Below, piece after piece: positions 56,535-64,000 of a DNA stretch of 64,000 nt (its first letter is position 1; each line of letters opens with the position of its first letter). The translations under genes and the position numbers were made by a program. The notes beneath the pieces are model-generated. The model had not been told where the DNA came from. It was given only the letters and a program-made list of their open reading frames with translations, and did not search any database. The stretch is from Mixta gaviniae (GTDB lineage Bacteria > Pseudomonadota > Gammaproteobacteria > Enterobacterales > Enterobacteriaceae): assembly GCF_002953195.1 (NCBI RefSeq), contig NZ_CP026377.1:1488001-1552000 (forward strand), written 5' to 3'.

Positions 56535-57455
56535 ATGACTTTCGCTGCTGCGCGTCGCGGTTTACTCACTCTGGCCGCCCTGATGACGCTGGCCGCCAAC
56601 GCGCAGGCCGCCGACCCGGTGCGCGTGGGGTCTAAAATCGATACCGAAGGCTCGCTGTTGGGCAATGTGATCCTGCAGGTGCTGGATAAGCATGGCGTGC
56701 CGACGGTGAATAAAATCCAGCTCGGCAACACCCAGGTGGTGCGCGGCGCGATGACCGCTGGTGAGCTGGATATCTATCCCGAATATACCGGCAACGGCGC
56801 CTTCTTCTTCAACCAGGCGGGCGACGCGGCGTGGAAAAACGCCAGCGCCGGCTATGAGAAGGTGAAAAAGCAGGATGCGGAGAAAAACCAGCTGGTCTGG
56901 CTAACGCCGGCCCCTGCCAACAATACCTGGACCATTGCGGTGCGTGGCGATCTGGCGCAGAAAAATCAGCTGGCCTCGCTGGCCGATCTCAGCCGTTACC
57001 TGAAGCAGGGCGGTGTCTTTAAGCTGGCCGCGTCGGCGGAGTTTATCGAGCGCGCCGATGCGCTGCCGGCGTTTGAAAAAGCCTACGGCTTTACGCTGGG
57101 GCAGGATCAGCTGCTGTCGCTGGCGGGCGGCGATACGGCGGTAACCATCAAGGCGGCGGCGCAGCAAACGTCCGGGGTGAATGCGGCGATGGCCTACGGC
57201 ACCGACGGGCCGGTGGCGGCGCTTGGTCTGCAAACCCTGAGCGATCCGAAGGGCGTACAGCCGATCTATGCGCCCGCGCCGGTGATCCGCGCCGCGGTAT
57301 TGAAACAGTATCCCGATATCGCCGCCTGGCTGCAGCCGGTGTTCGCCGCGCTGGATGAAAAAACGTTGCAGTCGCTGAACGCCAAAATCGCTGTAGAGGG
57401 CCAGGATGCGAAAAAAGTGGCCGCCGACTGGCTGCAGCAGAACAAGCTGCTGTAA
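56535..57455 (+). CDS. osmF: Glycine-betaine-type ABC transporter substrate-binding protein OsmF
   Basis: Periplasmic binding protein of the OpuAC/ProX type, 306 residues (E. coli YehZ 305). Seen: signal peptide (LLTLAALMTLAANAQA), VRVGSKIDTEGSLLGNVILQVLDKHGV, the ligand-site GELDIYPEYTGNGAFFF, and AYGTDGPVAALGLQTLSDPKGVQPIYAPAPVIR. The E. coli system binds betaine poorly, so the true ligand is uncertain. ATG 56535 follows AAAGGAACTCTGCC. First gene of osmF-yehY-yehX-yehW. Confidence 0.95.
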   Translation: MTFAAARRGLLTLAALMTLAANAQAADPVRVGSKIDTEGSLLGNVILQVLDKHGVPTVNKIQLGNTQVVRGAMTAGELDIYPEYTGNGAFFFNQAGDAAWKNASAGYEKVKKQDAEKNQLVWLTPAPANNTWTIAVRGDLAQKNQLASLADLSRYLKQGGVFKLAASAEFIERADALPAFEKAYGFTLGQDQLLSLAGGDTAVTIKAAAQQTSGVNAAMAYGTDGPVAALGLQTLSDPKGVQPIYAPAPVIRAAVLKQYPDIAAWLQPVFAALDEKTLQSLNAKIAVEGQDAKKVAADWLQQNKLL

Positions 57456-57493
57456 GCCTGCGGCATGATTAAGCCTCTGTCGATGGAGTGATT

Positions 57494-58654
57494 TTGCGAT
57501 TCACTATTTATAACCGTGTGCTGCTGCTGCTGACGGCGCTGCTGACGGCGGCGCTGTTTATGCTGCCGTTCGCCAGCTTTGCGCCTAACCGTCTGGTGTC
57601 GGGGCAGCCGGTGATGCTGGCGCAGCTGCTGCAGGGCGCCGGCTGGCTGATCCTGTTGATTGTGCCACTGCTGCTGCTGCTTGCCTGGCAGAAGCCGCGT
57701 CAGCCTGTGCTGATACTGACGCTGCTGCTCAGCGAAACGCTGCTGACGCTGCTGGTGGCGCTGGGCGGTCACGCCGCGCAGTCGCTGGCGCAGCAGGGAA
57801 GCTCGCTGGCGCGCACCGGTTTCGGCAGCGGACTATGGGCGGCCATCGCCCTCTGCCTGCTGATCGCTGCGGACAGCGTGATGCGCCTGACGCGCAATCC
57901 GATCTGGCGTCTGTTGCTCAACGCCCAGCTCTGGCTACCGCTGGCGCTGCTGCTGATCGGCGGGCAGCTCGATCAGCTGTCGCTGCTGAAAGAGTACGCC
58001 AACCGCCAGGATGTGTTCGATCAGGCGTTAACGCGCCATCTGCTGCTGCTGGCGGCCACCCTGATCCCGGCGCTGGCGCTCGGCGTGCCGCTGGGGCTGA
58101 TCTGCTGGCATCGTCCGCGCTGGCAGGCGTCGCTGTTTTCCGCGCTGAACATTATTCAGACTGTGCCGTCGGTGGCGCTGTTCGGCCTGCTGATTGCGCC
58201 GCTGGCCGGGCTGGCGGCCCATTTCCCTTCGCTGGCGCGGCTTGGTATCAGCGGCATCGGCCTGGCCCCGGCGCTGATCGCGCTGGTGCTTTATGCGCTG
58301 CTACCGCTGGTGCGCAGCATCGTGGCGGGCCTGCAGCAGGTGCCTGCGGGCGTCAGGGAGACCGCGCGCGGTATGGGCATGTCGCCGGCGCAGGTTTTCT
58401 GGCACGTCGAGGTGCCGCTGGCGCTGCCGGTGCTGCTTAGCGGCCTGCGGGTGGTGACCATCCAGACGGTGGGCATGGCGGTGATCGCCGCGCTGATCGG
58501 CGCCGGCGGCTTCGGCGCCATTATCTTTCAGGGGTTGCTGAGCAGCGCGCTGGAGCTGGTGCTGCTGGGCGTTATCCCGGTGATTGCGCTGGCGGTGCTG
58601 GTGGATGCCCTGTTTAAAATCCTTATCTCCCTGCTGGAGAAGCGCAACCTATGA
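57494..58654 (+). CDS. yehY: OsmF-associated ABC transporter permease YehY
   Basis: 386-residue permease (E. coli 385). Long N-terminal membrane part, then the transport core with [55 protein letters not shown], and the ATPase-coupling loop [34 protein letters not shown] choose TTG 57494, five bases after GGAG; a GTG at 57488 overlaps that Shine-Dalgarno sequence. It overlaps yehX by ATGA. Confidence 0.93.
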   Translation: MRFTIYNRVLLLLTALLTAALFMLPFASFAPNRLVSGQPVMLAQLLQGAGWLILLIVPLLLLLAWQKPRQPVLILTLLLSETLLTLLVALGGHAAQSLAQQGSSLARTGFGSGLWAAIALCLLIAADSVMRLTRNPIWRLLLNAQLWLPLALLLIGGQLDQLSLLKEYANRQDVFDQALTRHLLLLAATLIPALALGVPLGLICWHRPRWQASLFSALNIIQTVPSVALFGLLIAPLAGLAAHFPSLARLGISGIGLAPALIALVLYALLPLVRSIVAGLQQVPAGVRETARGMGMSPAQVFWHVEVPLALPVLLSGLRVVTIQTVGMAVIAALIGAGGFGAIIFQGLLSSALELVLLGVIPVIALAVLVDALFKILISLLEKRNL

Positions 58655-59586
58655 TCCAGTTTAATCAGGTCAGTAAATATTTTGCCGGCAAGGCGGCGGT
58701 GGATGAGATTGACCTGCATATCGCCGCCGGCGAATTCACCGTGCTGATCGGCACCTCCGGTTCCGGCAAATCGACCACCCTGAAGATGATCAACCGGCTG
58801 GTGGAGCATGACGCCGGCACCATTCAGTTCGCCGGCGAAGAGATCCGCAGCTTTAATCCGCAGGCGCTGCGGCGGCGGATGGGTTACGCCATTCAGTCGA
58901 TCGGGCTGTTTCCGCACTGGACGGTGGAGAAGAATATCGCCACCGTGCCGGGGCTGCTGAAGTGGCCGCAGGCGCAGCGTCGGCAGCGCGTCGCCGAGTT
59001 GCTGGCTTTGCTCGGCCTGGAGGAAGAGCTGCGCTATCGCTATCCGCATCAGCTCTCCGGCGGACAGCAGCAGCGCGTCGGCGTAGCGCGGGCGCTGGCC
59101 GCCGATCCGGAAGTGCTGCTGATGGATGAGCCGTTCGGCGCGCTCGATCCGGTGACGCGCGGCGCGCTGCAGCAGGAGATGATTCGTATTCACCGGCTAC
59201 TGGGGCGCACTATCGTGCTGGTCACGCATGACATTGACGAGGCGCTGACGCTGGCGGATAAAATTGTGCTGATGGATAGCGGGCGCATCGTGCAGCAGGG
59301 CAAGCCGCTGGAGCTGCTGACCCGCCCGGCCAACGATTTCGTTCGTGATTTTTTCGGCCGCAGCGAGCTGGGGGTGCGTTTGCTGTCGCTGGGGTATGCC
59401 GGCGCGGCCGCGCGCCGCGGCGAATGGCTCGACGCGGCGCCGGTGCCGGAAGATATGTCGCTGCGCGAGGCGCTGTCGCTGTTTATCGCCCGCCAGACCG
59501 ATAAGCTGCCGGTGGCCGATGCGCAGGGCGCGCCGCTGGGCGTGCTGCACTTCAGCGATCTGCTGCGGCAGCGGGAGGGCACATGA
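58651..59586 (+). CDS. yehX: OsmF-associated ABC transporter ATPase YehX
   Basis: 311-residue ATPase of the betaine-transporter group with a C-terminal CBS-like region ([24 protein letters not shown]). Seen: Walker [40 protein letters not shown] (Q-loop), [31 protein letters not shown] and VTHDIDEAL. Translationally coupled to both permeases by four-base overlaps. Confidence 0.95.
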   Translation: MIQFNQVSKYFAGKAAVDEIDLHIAAGEFTVLIGTSGSGKSTTLKMINRLVEHDAGTIQFAGEEIRSFNPQALRRRMGYAIQSIGLFPHWTVEKNIATVPGLLKWPQAQRRQRVAELLALLGLEEELRYRYPHQLSGGQQQRVGVARALAADPEVLLMDEPFGALDPVTRGALQQEMIRIHRLLGRTIVLVTHDIDEALTLADKIVLMDSGRIVQQGKPLELLTRPANDFVRDFFGRSELGVRLLSLGYAGAAARRGEWLDAAPVPEDMSLREALSLFIARQTDKLPVADAQGAPLGVLHFSDLLRQREGT

Positions 59587-60317
59587 GGAGATGGCTGCGC
59601 GATCCGCTGTTGTGGCTGATCGCGCTGTTTCTGCTGCTGCTGCTGTTAATGCCCTACAGCGGCCCGCTGTTTGCCCGCTGGTTTCCGCAGCTCGATCGGC
59701 CGGTATATCAGCAAGAGAGCTTTTTCCAGCTGGCGCTGGCGCATATCCGGCTGGTGGCGATCTCCAGCCTGGGCGCGGCGCTGATCGGCATTGGCGCGGG
59801 CGTGGCTGTGACGCGCCGTGCCGGACGCGAATTTCGTCCGCTGATTGAAACGCTGGCCGCCGCCGGGCAAACCTTTCCGCCGGTAGCCGTGCTGGCGGTG
59901 GCGGTACCGGTTATCGGCTTCGGCGAGCAGCCTGCGCTGATCGCGCTGCTGCTGTACGGCATTTTGCCGATTTTGCAGGGTACGCTGGCGGGGCTGGAAT
60001 CGGTGCCGGAGAGCGCGCGCGAAGTGGCGCAGGGGGTAGGGATGAGCGGCTGGCAGCGCCTGACGCGCGTCGAGCTGCCGTTAGCCGCGCCGGTGATTCT
60101 GGCGGGCGTGCGCACCTCGATCATCATTAATATCGGCACCGCGGCGATCGCCTCGACGGTAGGGGCGAAAAGCCTGGGGTCGCCGGTGATTATCGGCCTG
60201 AGCGGGTTTAATACGGCGTATGTGATTCAGGGAGCGGTGCTGGTGGCGCTACTGGCGCTGGTGGTGGACCGGCTGTTTGAGCGCCTGCAGCGTCGGGTTA
60301 GCGGGCATGTAAAATAA
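59583..60317 (+). CDS. yehW: OsmF-associated ABC transporter permease YehW
   Basis: 244-residue second permease. Seen: [55 protein letters not shown], the coupling loop [37 protein letters not shown] and [25 protein letters not shown]. Last gene of the operon. Its final 20 bases are antisense to the end of the small gene yohO. Confidence 0.94.
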   Translation: MRRWLRDPLLWLIALFLLLLLLMPYSGPLFARWFPQLDRPVYQQESFFQLALAHIRLVAISSLGAALIGIGAGVAVTRRAGREFRPLIETLAAAGQTFPPVAVLAVAVPVIGFGEQPALIALLLYGILPILQGTLAGLESVPESAREVAQGVGMSGWQRLTRVELPLAAPVILAGVRTSIIINIGTAAIASTVGAKSLGSPVIIGLSGFNTAYVIQGAVLVALLALVVDRLFERLQRRVSGHVK

Positions 60318-60405
60318 TGGCGTAGCCTACCAGCATCAGACCGCCGGTGCCGCCGACCGCCATGATAAAGAAAAGGGTGCCAACCAGATATTTTTGCCAG
60401 TTCAT
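60298..60405 (-). CDS. yohO: Small membrane protein YohO-like
   Basis: 35-codon gene: start [19 protein letters not shown], then [16 protein letters not shown]. One membrane segment with a GG-x-GG kink, matching E. coli YohO (also 35 residues) in length, in the FFIMA-GG-GG-ML-GY-ILxA pattern and in position between yehW and mlrA. Function unknown. The frame is open further upstream, but that includes the mlrA-side terminator. AGG lies eight to nine bases before the ATG. It overlaps the yehW 3' end by 20 bases on the opposite strand. Confidence 0.82.
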   Translation of the reverse strand: MNWQKYLVGTLFFIMAVGGTGGLMLVGYAIILHAR

Positions 60406-60429
60406 GAGAGTGCCTGTAGAGATAAAACA

Positions 60430-60460
60430 AGAGGGCGGATCATAACGCGATCCGCCCTCT
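60430..60460 (-). terminator. Probable terminator of mlrA
   Basis: Perfect 12-base-pair stem AGAGGGCGGATC/GATCCGCCCTCT with a seven-base loop; on the minus strand it is followed by TGTTTTATC. It lies between mlrA and yohO, so yohO probably has its own start or depends on read-through. Confidence 0.65.
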
Positions 60461-60504
60461 GCGACCAGGCAATTTGCGCCATTTTTCATGCGCGTTTCGC
60501 CCGG

Positions 60505-61238
60505 TTAAACCTGCCCGTGCAGCGTGATGGTGAAGCCCTGCTCGTGCCAGTGAGCGAACTGTTCCACCTGACGCCGGGTCAGTTTTTTGCCGGTCCAGAC
60601 AAAAATCTGCTGGCCGGGGAACAGCTCGGGACGCGGGTTATCAAGCGGCTCCGCCAGCACGTCCATCCGCCAGCCCGTCTGGGCAAGACGCCAGGCCTCA
60701 AGCCAGATACGGGTGCGATCCTCCACCCCCAGCCGATGATCAGCGCATCCTGGCCCGCCTTTTTACGCGAGCCGCACAGGCAGAAGGCGATATAGTCGAT
60801 CAGCGCGCCGTCCAGCAGGCTGCACATCGCTTTCGCGGTGTTCTGATCCAGCCCCAGACGCTGGCGTACCGGCACAAAAACATGATCGATCAGCGCGTCA
60901 ACCGGATGCTCGCGGCCGATGGTGGCGATTTTAGCGCGCAGGCGTGAAGGACGAACCTGACGCAGCACGCTCATCACCTCTTCCTGTAGCGTCATCCAGC
61001 CGTCGTGTACATTAACGTTATCCCCTTCAAGCAGGGCTTTCACTTTGCCTACCGGGACGCCGCTCTCTATCCAGCGCTTGATCTCTTCGATACGCTGAAC
61101 ATCTTCATCATCAAACTGTCGGTGACCGCCTTCGGTACGCTGTGGCTTCAACAGCCCATAGCGACGCTGCCATGCGCGTAACGTTACCGGGTTGATACCA
61201 CAGCGTTCGGCGACATCGCCGATGCTGTATAAGGTCAT
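60505..61238 (-). pseudogene. mlrA: mlrA, MerR-like curli/biofilm regulator, frameshifted
   Basis: MlrA activates csgD in E. coli. Two overlapping frames together give a full protein of about 243 residues. Frame 1 (from ATG 61238, six bases after AGGGG) runs [39 protein letters not shown] and the effector domain to DALIIGWG. Frame 2 continues with [18 protein letters not shown] to the true end ...TITLHGQV. The switch falls in a run of five G (C at 60726-60730 on the plus strand); a sixth G would restore GWGVEDRT. Without it, translation goes on out of frame to a stop at 60579, losing the last 75 residues. It may be a mutation, a slippage site or an assembly error. Confidence 0.85.
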
Positions 61239-61299
61239 GCACATCCCCTGCTTGTTCGTGAGACTCGTGTGTCTGCATTAACCTTAGCGGAGGCATCGC

Positions 61300-61332
61300 A
61301 AGTTGTACATTATTTTTTAAGTTGTACAACTT
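61300..61332. promoter_or_regulatory. MlrA-box-like inverted repeat in the mlrA/XRE intergenic region
   Basis: AAGTTGTACA (61300-61309) and TGTACAACTT (61323-61332) form an inverted repeat with a 13-base spacer; the right half lies in the perfect palindrome AAGTTGTACAACTT (61319-61332). The E. coli MlrA site at csgD is, from memory, AAAATTGTACA-N12-TGTACAATTTT. Location 60 bases before the mlrA start suggests autoregulation. Confidence 0.62.
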
Positions 61333-61355
61333 GATCGTCGCCACAAAAGCGCGCA

Positions 61356-61387
61356 TTCTCTTTTTTGAGAAATAATCTCTTATATGA
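61356..61387. promoter_or_regulatory. Alternating TCTC/GAGA operator at the XRE-cupin gene start
   Basis: TTCTC-TTTTTT-GAGAA (61356-61371) is a palindrome, followed by GAGA-AATAA-TCTC (61367-61379) and TCTC...GAGA (61376-61387) that runs into the start codon. Likely target of the XRE regulator itself. Inference from symmetry only. Confidence 0.45.
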
Positions 61388-61950
61388 GAAATCAGATGAC
61401 CGATACCGATCAACGCCTGGCGCAGCGGCTGACAGCGCTGCGCCAGCATCGCGGCTGGACGCTGGAGCAGCTGGCCAGCGCCACCGGCATCAGCCGCGCT
61501 TCGCTGTCGCGCATTGAGCGTGCAGAAATCAGCCCGACCGCCACGCTGCTTAATAAGCTCTGCGTCGCCTACGGGCTGACTATGTCGCGCTTGCTGAGCG
61601 AAGTGGAAGAGGATGTTGCGCAGCACCTGACGCCGCCGCAGCAGCCGGTCTGGCAGGATCGCGAGCAGGGCTTCGTGCGGCGCGGGCTGTCGCCGCCTGC
61701 CAGCGGCTACCGCGCGGAGATGATCGAGGGCGTGCTGCGTCCCGGTGCGCTGATTGCCTACGACGCGCCGCCGGTGCCCGGCCTCGAGCAGCATATCTGG
61801 CTGCTGGCAGGCGTGTTGATCATTGAAGCGAGCGGAGCGCGCTGGCGGCTGGCGGCGGGCGATACGCTGCGCTTCCATCTGTTCGGCGCCTCGGCATTTC
61901 ATGCGCCGGAAGCAGAGGGCGCGCGTTACTTACTGGTGGTGTGTCGATGA
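61384..61950 (+). CDS. XRE family regulator with cupin sensor domain
   Basis: 188 residues: helix-turn-helix (RLTALRQHRGWTLEQLASATGISRASLSRIERAEISPTATLLNKLCVAYGLTMSRLL) and a C-terminal cupin barrel (RAEMIEGVLRPGALIAYDAPPVPGLEQHIWLLAGVLIIEASG, LAAGDTLRFHLFGASAFHAPE). Such proteins repress amino-acid or polyamine metabolism genes; ligand unknown. Start may be ATG 61384 or ATG 61396. The stop overlaps the start of the next gene (ATGA), so the two act as a unit. Confidence 0.88.
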   Translation: MRNQMTDTDQRLAQRLTALRQHRGWTLEQLASATGISRASLSRIERAEISPTATLLNKLCVAYGLTMSRLLSEVEEDVAQHLTPPQQPVWQDREQGFVRRGLSPPASGYRAEMIEGVLRPGALIAYDAPPVPGLEQHIWLLAGVLIIEASGARWRLAAGDTLRFHLFGASAFHAPEAEGARYLLVVCR

Positions 61951-62468
61951 TTGAATATCAGGTAATGGATGGCGTGCAGGCGCGCAGCGCGCTGGAAGCC
62001 TTGACGGACGTGTTGCAGGGCTGCGTGACGGAAGGGGCCAGCGTCGGGTTTATCGATCCTGACGACCGGCAGATCATGCGAAATTTCTGGCAGGATACCT
62101 TTGCCGGCCTCGATCGCGGCGATCGGCTGCTGCTGGTGGCGCGCGACGGCGAGACACTGGTGGCGACGGTGATGATCTTCTGGAATAACATGCCCAACGG
62201 CCGCCATCGTGCGGAGATTGGCAAGCTGCTGGTGCATCCGCGCGCGCGGCGTCAGGGCATCGCGCGCCGGCTGATGCAGCTGGCGGAACAGCGGGTCAGG
62301 GAGGCGGGACGCAGCCTGATGGTGCTGGATACCCGTAGCGGCGATGTCGCCAGCCTGCTCTACCTGTCGCTGGGCTGGGAGATCGCCGGAGCGATCCCGT
62401 TCTACGCGCAGTCGACCGAAGGGGTGATGGACGCCACGACGGTGATGTATAAGCGGCTGGCCAGCTAA
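61947..62468 (+). CDS. GNAT family N-acetyltransferase
   Basis: 173 residues. Seen: WNNMPNGRHRAEIGKLLVHPRARRQGIARRLMQLAEQRVREAGRSLMVLDTRSGDVASLLYLSLGWE, with the acetyl-CoA loop RRQGIARRLM. The group includes acetyltransferases of small amines and antibiotics; substrate unknown. Coupled to the XRE-cupin regulator by a four-base overlap, a common regulator-enzyme pair. Confidence 0.87.
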   Translation: MIEYQVMDGVQARSALEALTDVLQGCVTEGASVGFIDPDDRQIMRNFWQDTFAGLDRGDRLLLVARDGETLVATVMIFWNNMPNGRHRAEIGKLLVHPRARRQGIARRLMQLAEQRVREAGRSLMVLDTRSGDVASLLYLSLGWEIAGAIPFYAQSTEGVMDATTVMYKRLAS

Positions 62469-62540
62469 CGCATTTCTCTCTTCCACCGGTGACGGAAGCC
62501 ATCTTCCAGATTCGCCGATAAGCGGCTGACGTCAGCGCCA

Positions 62541-62560
62541 TACTGTGTAAAAATACAGGT
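62541..62560 (+). promoter_or_regulatory. LexA (SOS) box of dinG
   Basis: TACTGTGTAAAAATACAGGT has the exact CTGT-N8-ACAG core and lies 24 bases before the dinG ATG, overlapping the likely promoter. dinG is a known LexA target in E. coli. Confidence 0.92.
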
Positions 62561-62583
62561 CATCAAGGCAGGAAGAGAGCAAG

Positions 62584-64000
62584 ATGGCACTAACCGCAGC
62601 GTTAAAAGCGCAGATCGGCGAATGGTATAAAGCGCTGCAGCAGCAGGTTCCCGATTTTATTCCGCGCGCGCCGCAACGGCAGATGATCGCCGAAGTGGCA
62701 AAAACCTTATCCGGCGACGATGGCCGTCACCTGGCGATCGAAGCGCCCACCGGCGTGGGCAAGACCCTTTCCTATCTTATCCCCGGTATCGCCGTAGGGC
62801 GTGCCGAAGAGAAGCCGCTGGTGATCAGCACCGCGAACGTGGCGCTGCAGGATCAAATTTTCAGCAAGGATCTGCCGCTGCTGCAGAAGATTATTCCCGA
62901 GCTGAAATTCACCGCCGCCTTTGGCCGCGGGCGCTATGTTTGCCCGCGCAATCTCAATGCGCTGTCGACCGACAGCGAAAAGCAGGGCGATTTGCTGCTG
63001 TTCCTCGATGATGAAATGGTCGCCAGCAAAGAAGAGCGCAAAATCTGCGAAAAGCTGGAAAAATCGCTGAATCGTCATCAGTGGGACGGCCTGCGCGATC
63101 ACAGCGAAGAGAACATCGGCGATGCGCTCTGGCAGCGTCTCAGCACCGATAAGGCCAACTGCCTGGCGCGTAACTGCCACTGGTATCGCGAATGCCCCTT
63201 TTTCGTTGCCCGCCGTGAAATCGAGCAGGCGGACGTAGTGGTGGCGAACCATGCGCTGGTCATGGCAGCGCTGGAGAGCGAATCGGTTCTGCCGCCGGCG
63301 AAAAACCTGCTGCTGGTGCTGGATGAGGGGCATCATCTGCCGGAGGTGGCGCGCGACGCGCTGGAGACCAGCGCCGATATCTCGCCCGGCTTTACCAGCC
63401 TGCAGCTCGATCTCTTTGTGCGGCTGGTGGAAACCTGCATGGCGCAGTTCCGGCCTAAAACGCCGCCGCCGCTGGCTAACCCGGAGCGGCTGAAAACCCA
63501 TTGTGACGAATGGCGCGAGCATCTCGCCAGCCTGACACGCATCCTTGCGCTCTGGCTGCCGCCGGAGCCGCAGGAGGGGGAACACCGCTTCGAAATGGGG
63601 CAGCTGCCGGAAGAGATGCAGACACTCTGCGCACGGCTTTTCAAGCTAAGCGACGGCCTGCGCGGCCTGGCGGAAGGGCTGCTGAACGATCTCAGCGAGA
63701 AAACCGGCCAGTACGACGTGGTGCGCCTGCAGCGCACGCTGCTGCAGATGAACCGCGCCTTCGGCTGGTTCGAAGGTATCAGCAAACTGTGGCGGCTGGC
63801 GTCGATGGAGCAGGCGTCCGGCGCGCCGGTCTCGAAATGGGTCAGCCGCGAGCTGCGCGAAGGCCAGCCGCACCTCTTTTTCCACTGCGCCGGCATCCGC
63901 GTCAGCGAACAGCTGGAGAAGCTGCTGTGGCGCAAGGTACCGCACGTGGTGCTGACCTCCGCCACGCTGCAGTCGCTCAACAGCTTTAATCGTCTGCAGG
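62584..64000 (+). CDS. dinG: ATP-dependent DNA helicase DinG, 5' part
   Basis: XPD-like 5'-3' helicase that resolves R-loops and replication-transcription conflicts. About 472 residues are present of the usual 715 or so; the gene runs off the window end. Seen: AEVAKTLSGDDGRHLAIEAPTGVGKTLSYLIPG (Walker A), TANVALQDQI, iron-sulfur cysteines C120, C193, C198 and C204 in RYVCPRN and NCLARNCHWYRECPF, VVVANHALVMAAL, DEGHH (Walker B) and VLTSATLQSL. ATG follows AGGAAGAGAGCAAG. Confidence 0.95.
   Translation, partial: MALTAALKAQIGEWYKALQQQVPDFIPRAPQRQMIAEVAKTLSGDDGRHLAIEAPTGVGKTLSYLIPGIAVGRAEEKPLVISTANVALQDQIFSKDLPLLQKIIPELKFTAAFGRGRYVCPRNLNALSTDSEKQGDLLLFLDDEMVASKEERKICEKLEKSLNRHQWDGLRDHSEENIGDALWQRLSTDKANCLARNCHWYRECPFFVARREIEQADVVVANHALVMAALESESVLPPAKNLLLVLDEGHHLPEVARDALETSADISPGFTSLQLDLFVRLVETCMAQFRPKTPPPLANPERLKTHCDEWREHLASLTRILALWLPPEPQEGEHRFEMGQLPEEMQTLCARLFKLSDGLRGLAEGLLNDLSEKTGQYDVVRLQRTLLQMNRAFGWFEGISKLWRLASMEQASGAPVSKWVSRELREGQPHLFFHCAGIRVSEQLEKLLWRKVPHVVLTSATLQSLNSFNRLQ

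Overview
This window looks like chromosomal DNA of a GC-rich member of the Enterobacterales, most likely Erwiniaceae (Pantoea/Mixta/Erwinia-like). That family guess rests on gene content, protein similarity recalled from memory and codon use; no 16S gene is present. I see no prophage, transposase, integron, CRISPR array, rRNA or tRNA. Almost everything is recognisable core or shell metabolism.

Layout. 1-5.5 kb: the 5' part of curA, then the divergent bioA / bioBFCD biotin locus around a BirA operator. 5.5-9.2 kb: an orphan UrtE-like ABC ATPase, an 880-bp regulatory gap with a DnaA-box pair and a LexA box, and uvrB. 9.2-13.2 kb: yvcK, then moaABCDE behind a ModE-like palindrome and a molybdenum-cofactor (Moco) riboswitch. 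13.2-22.5 kb: two lipoproteins, a chemoreceptor, ybhL, a 680-bp cluster of non-coding repeats, and the ybhP-clsB-ybhN operon with ybhQ. 22.7-28.2 kb: rhlE, dusC, an MFS carrier and a Pit phosphate carrier. 28.8-33.9 kb: a DUF481 outer-membrane protein, ldtB, and a GH15 glucosidase divergent from an SDR. 34.2-45.5 kb: fetAB, yohD/yohC, pbpG, a GNAT, a large MscS-type channel, dld and bglX. 45.6-56.3 kb: accessory genes (SDR, SnoaL-like protein, DHA2 exporter with a divergent LysR regulator, yciF, MpaB-like and SUFU-like proteins, a second chemoreceptor, idi, MFS). 56.5-64 kb: osmF-yehYXW, the small gene yohO, a frameshifted mlrA, an XRE-cupin regulator with a GNAT, and the 5' part of SOS-regulated dinG.

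The outer parts follow the E. coli bio-uvrB-moa-ybh-rhlE...dinG order. The stretch between rhlE and dinG carries genes that in E. coli lie far away in the yoh/yeh region (dusC, yohD, yohC, pbpG, dld, bglX, osmF-yehYXW, yohO, mlrA). The window therefore joins two synteny blocks, with accessory genes interleaved.

The points most worth a second look are: the composite repeat cluster between convergent ybhL and ybhN, which includes hairpins with AGGGAT loops like CsrA sites; the one-base frameshift in a G tract of mlrA beside an MlrA-box-like palindrome; the orphan UrtE-like ATPase with a destroyed ABC signature; a possible small RNA upstream of ldtB; and a run of convergent gene pairs that overlap at their 3' ends. 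I found no convincing wholly new multi-gene system.
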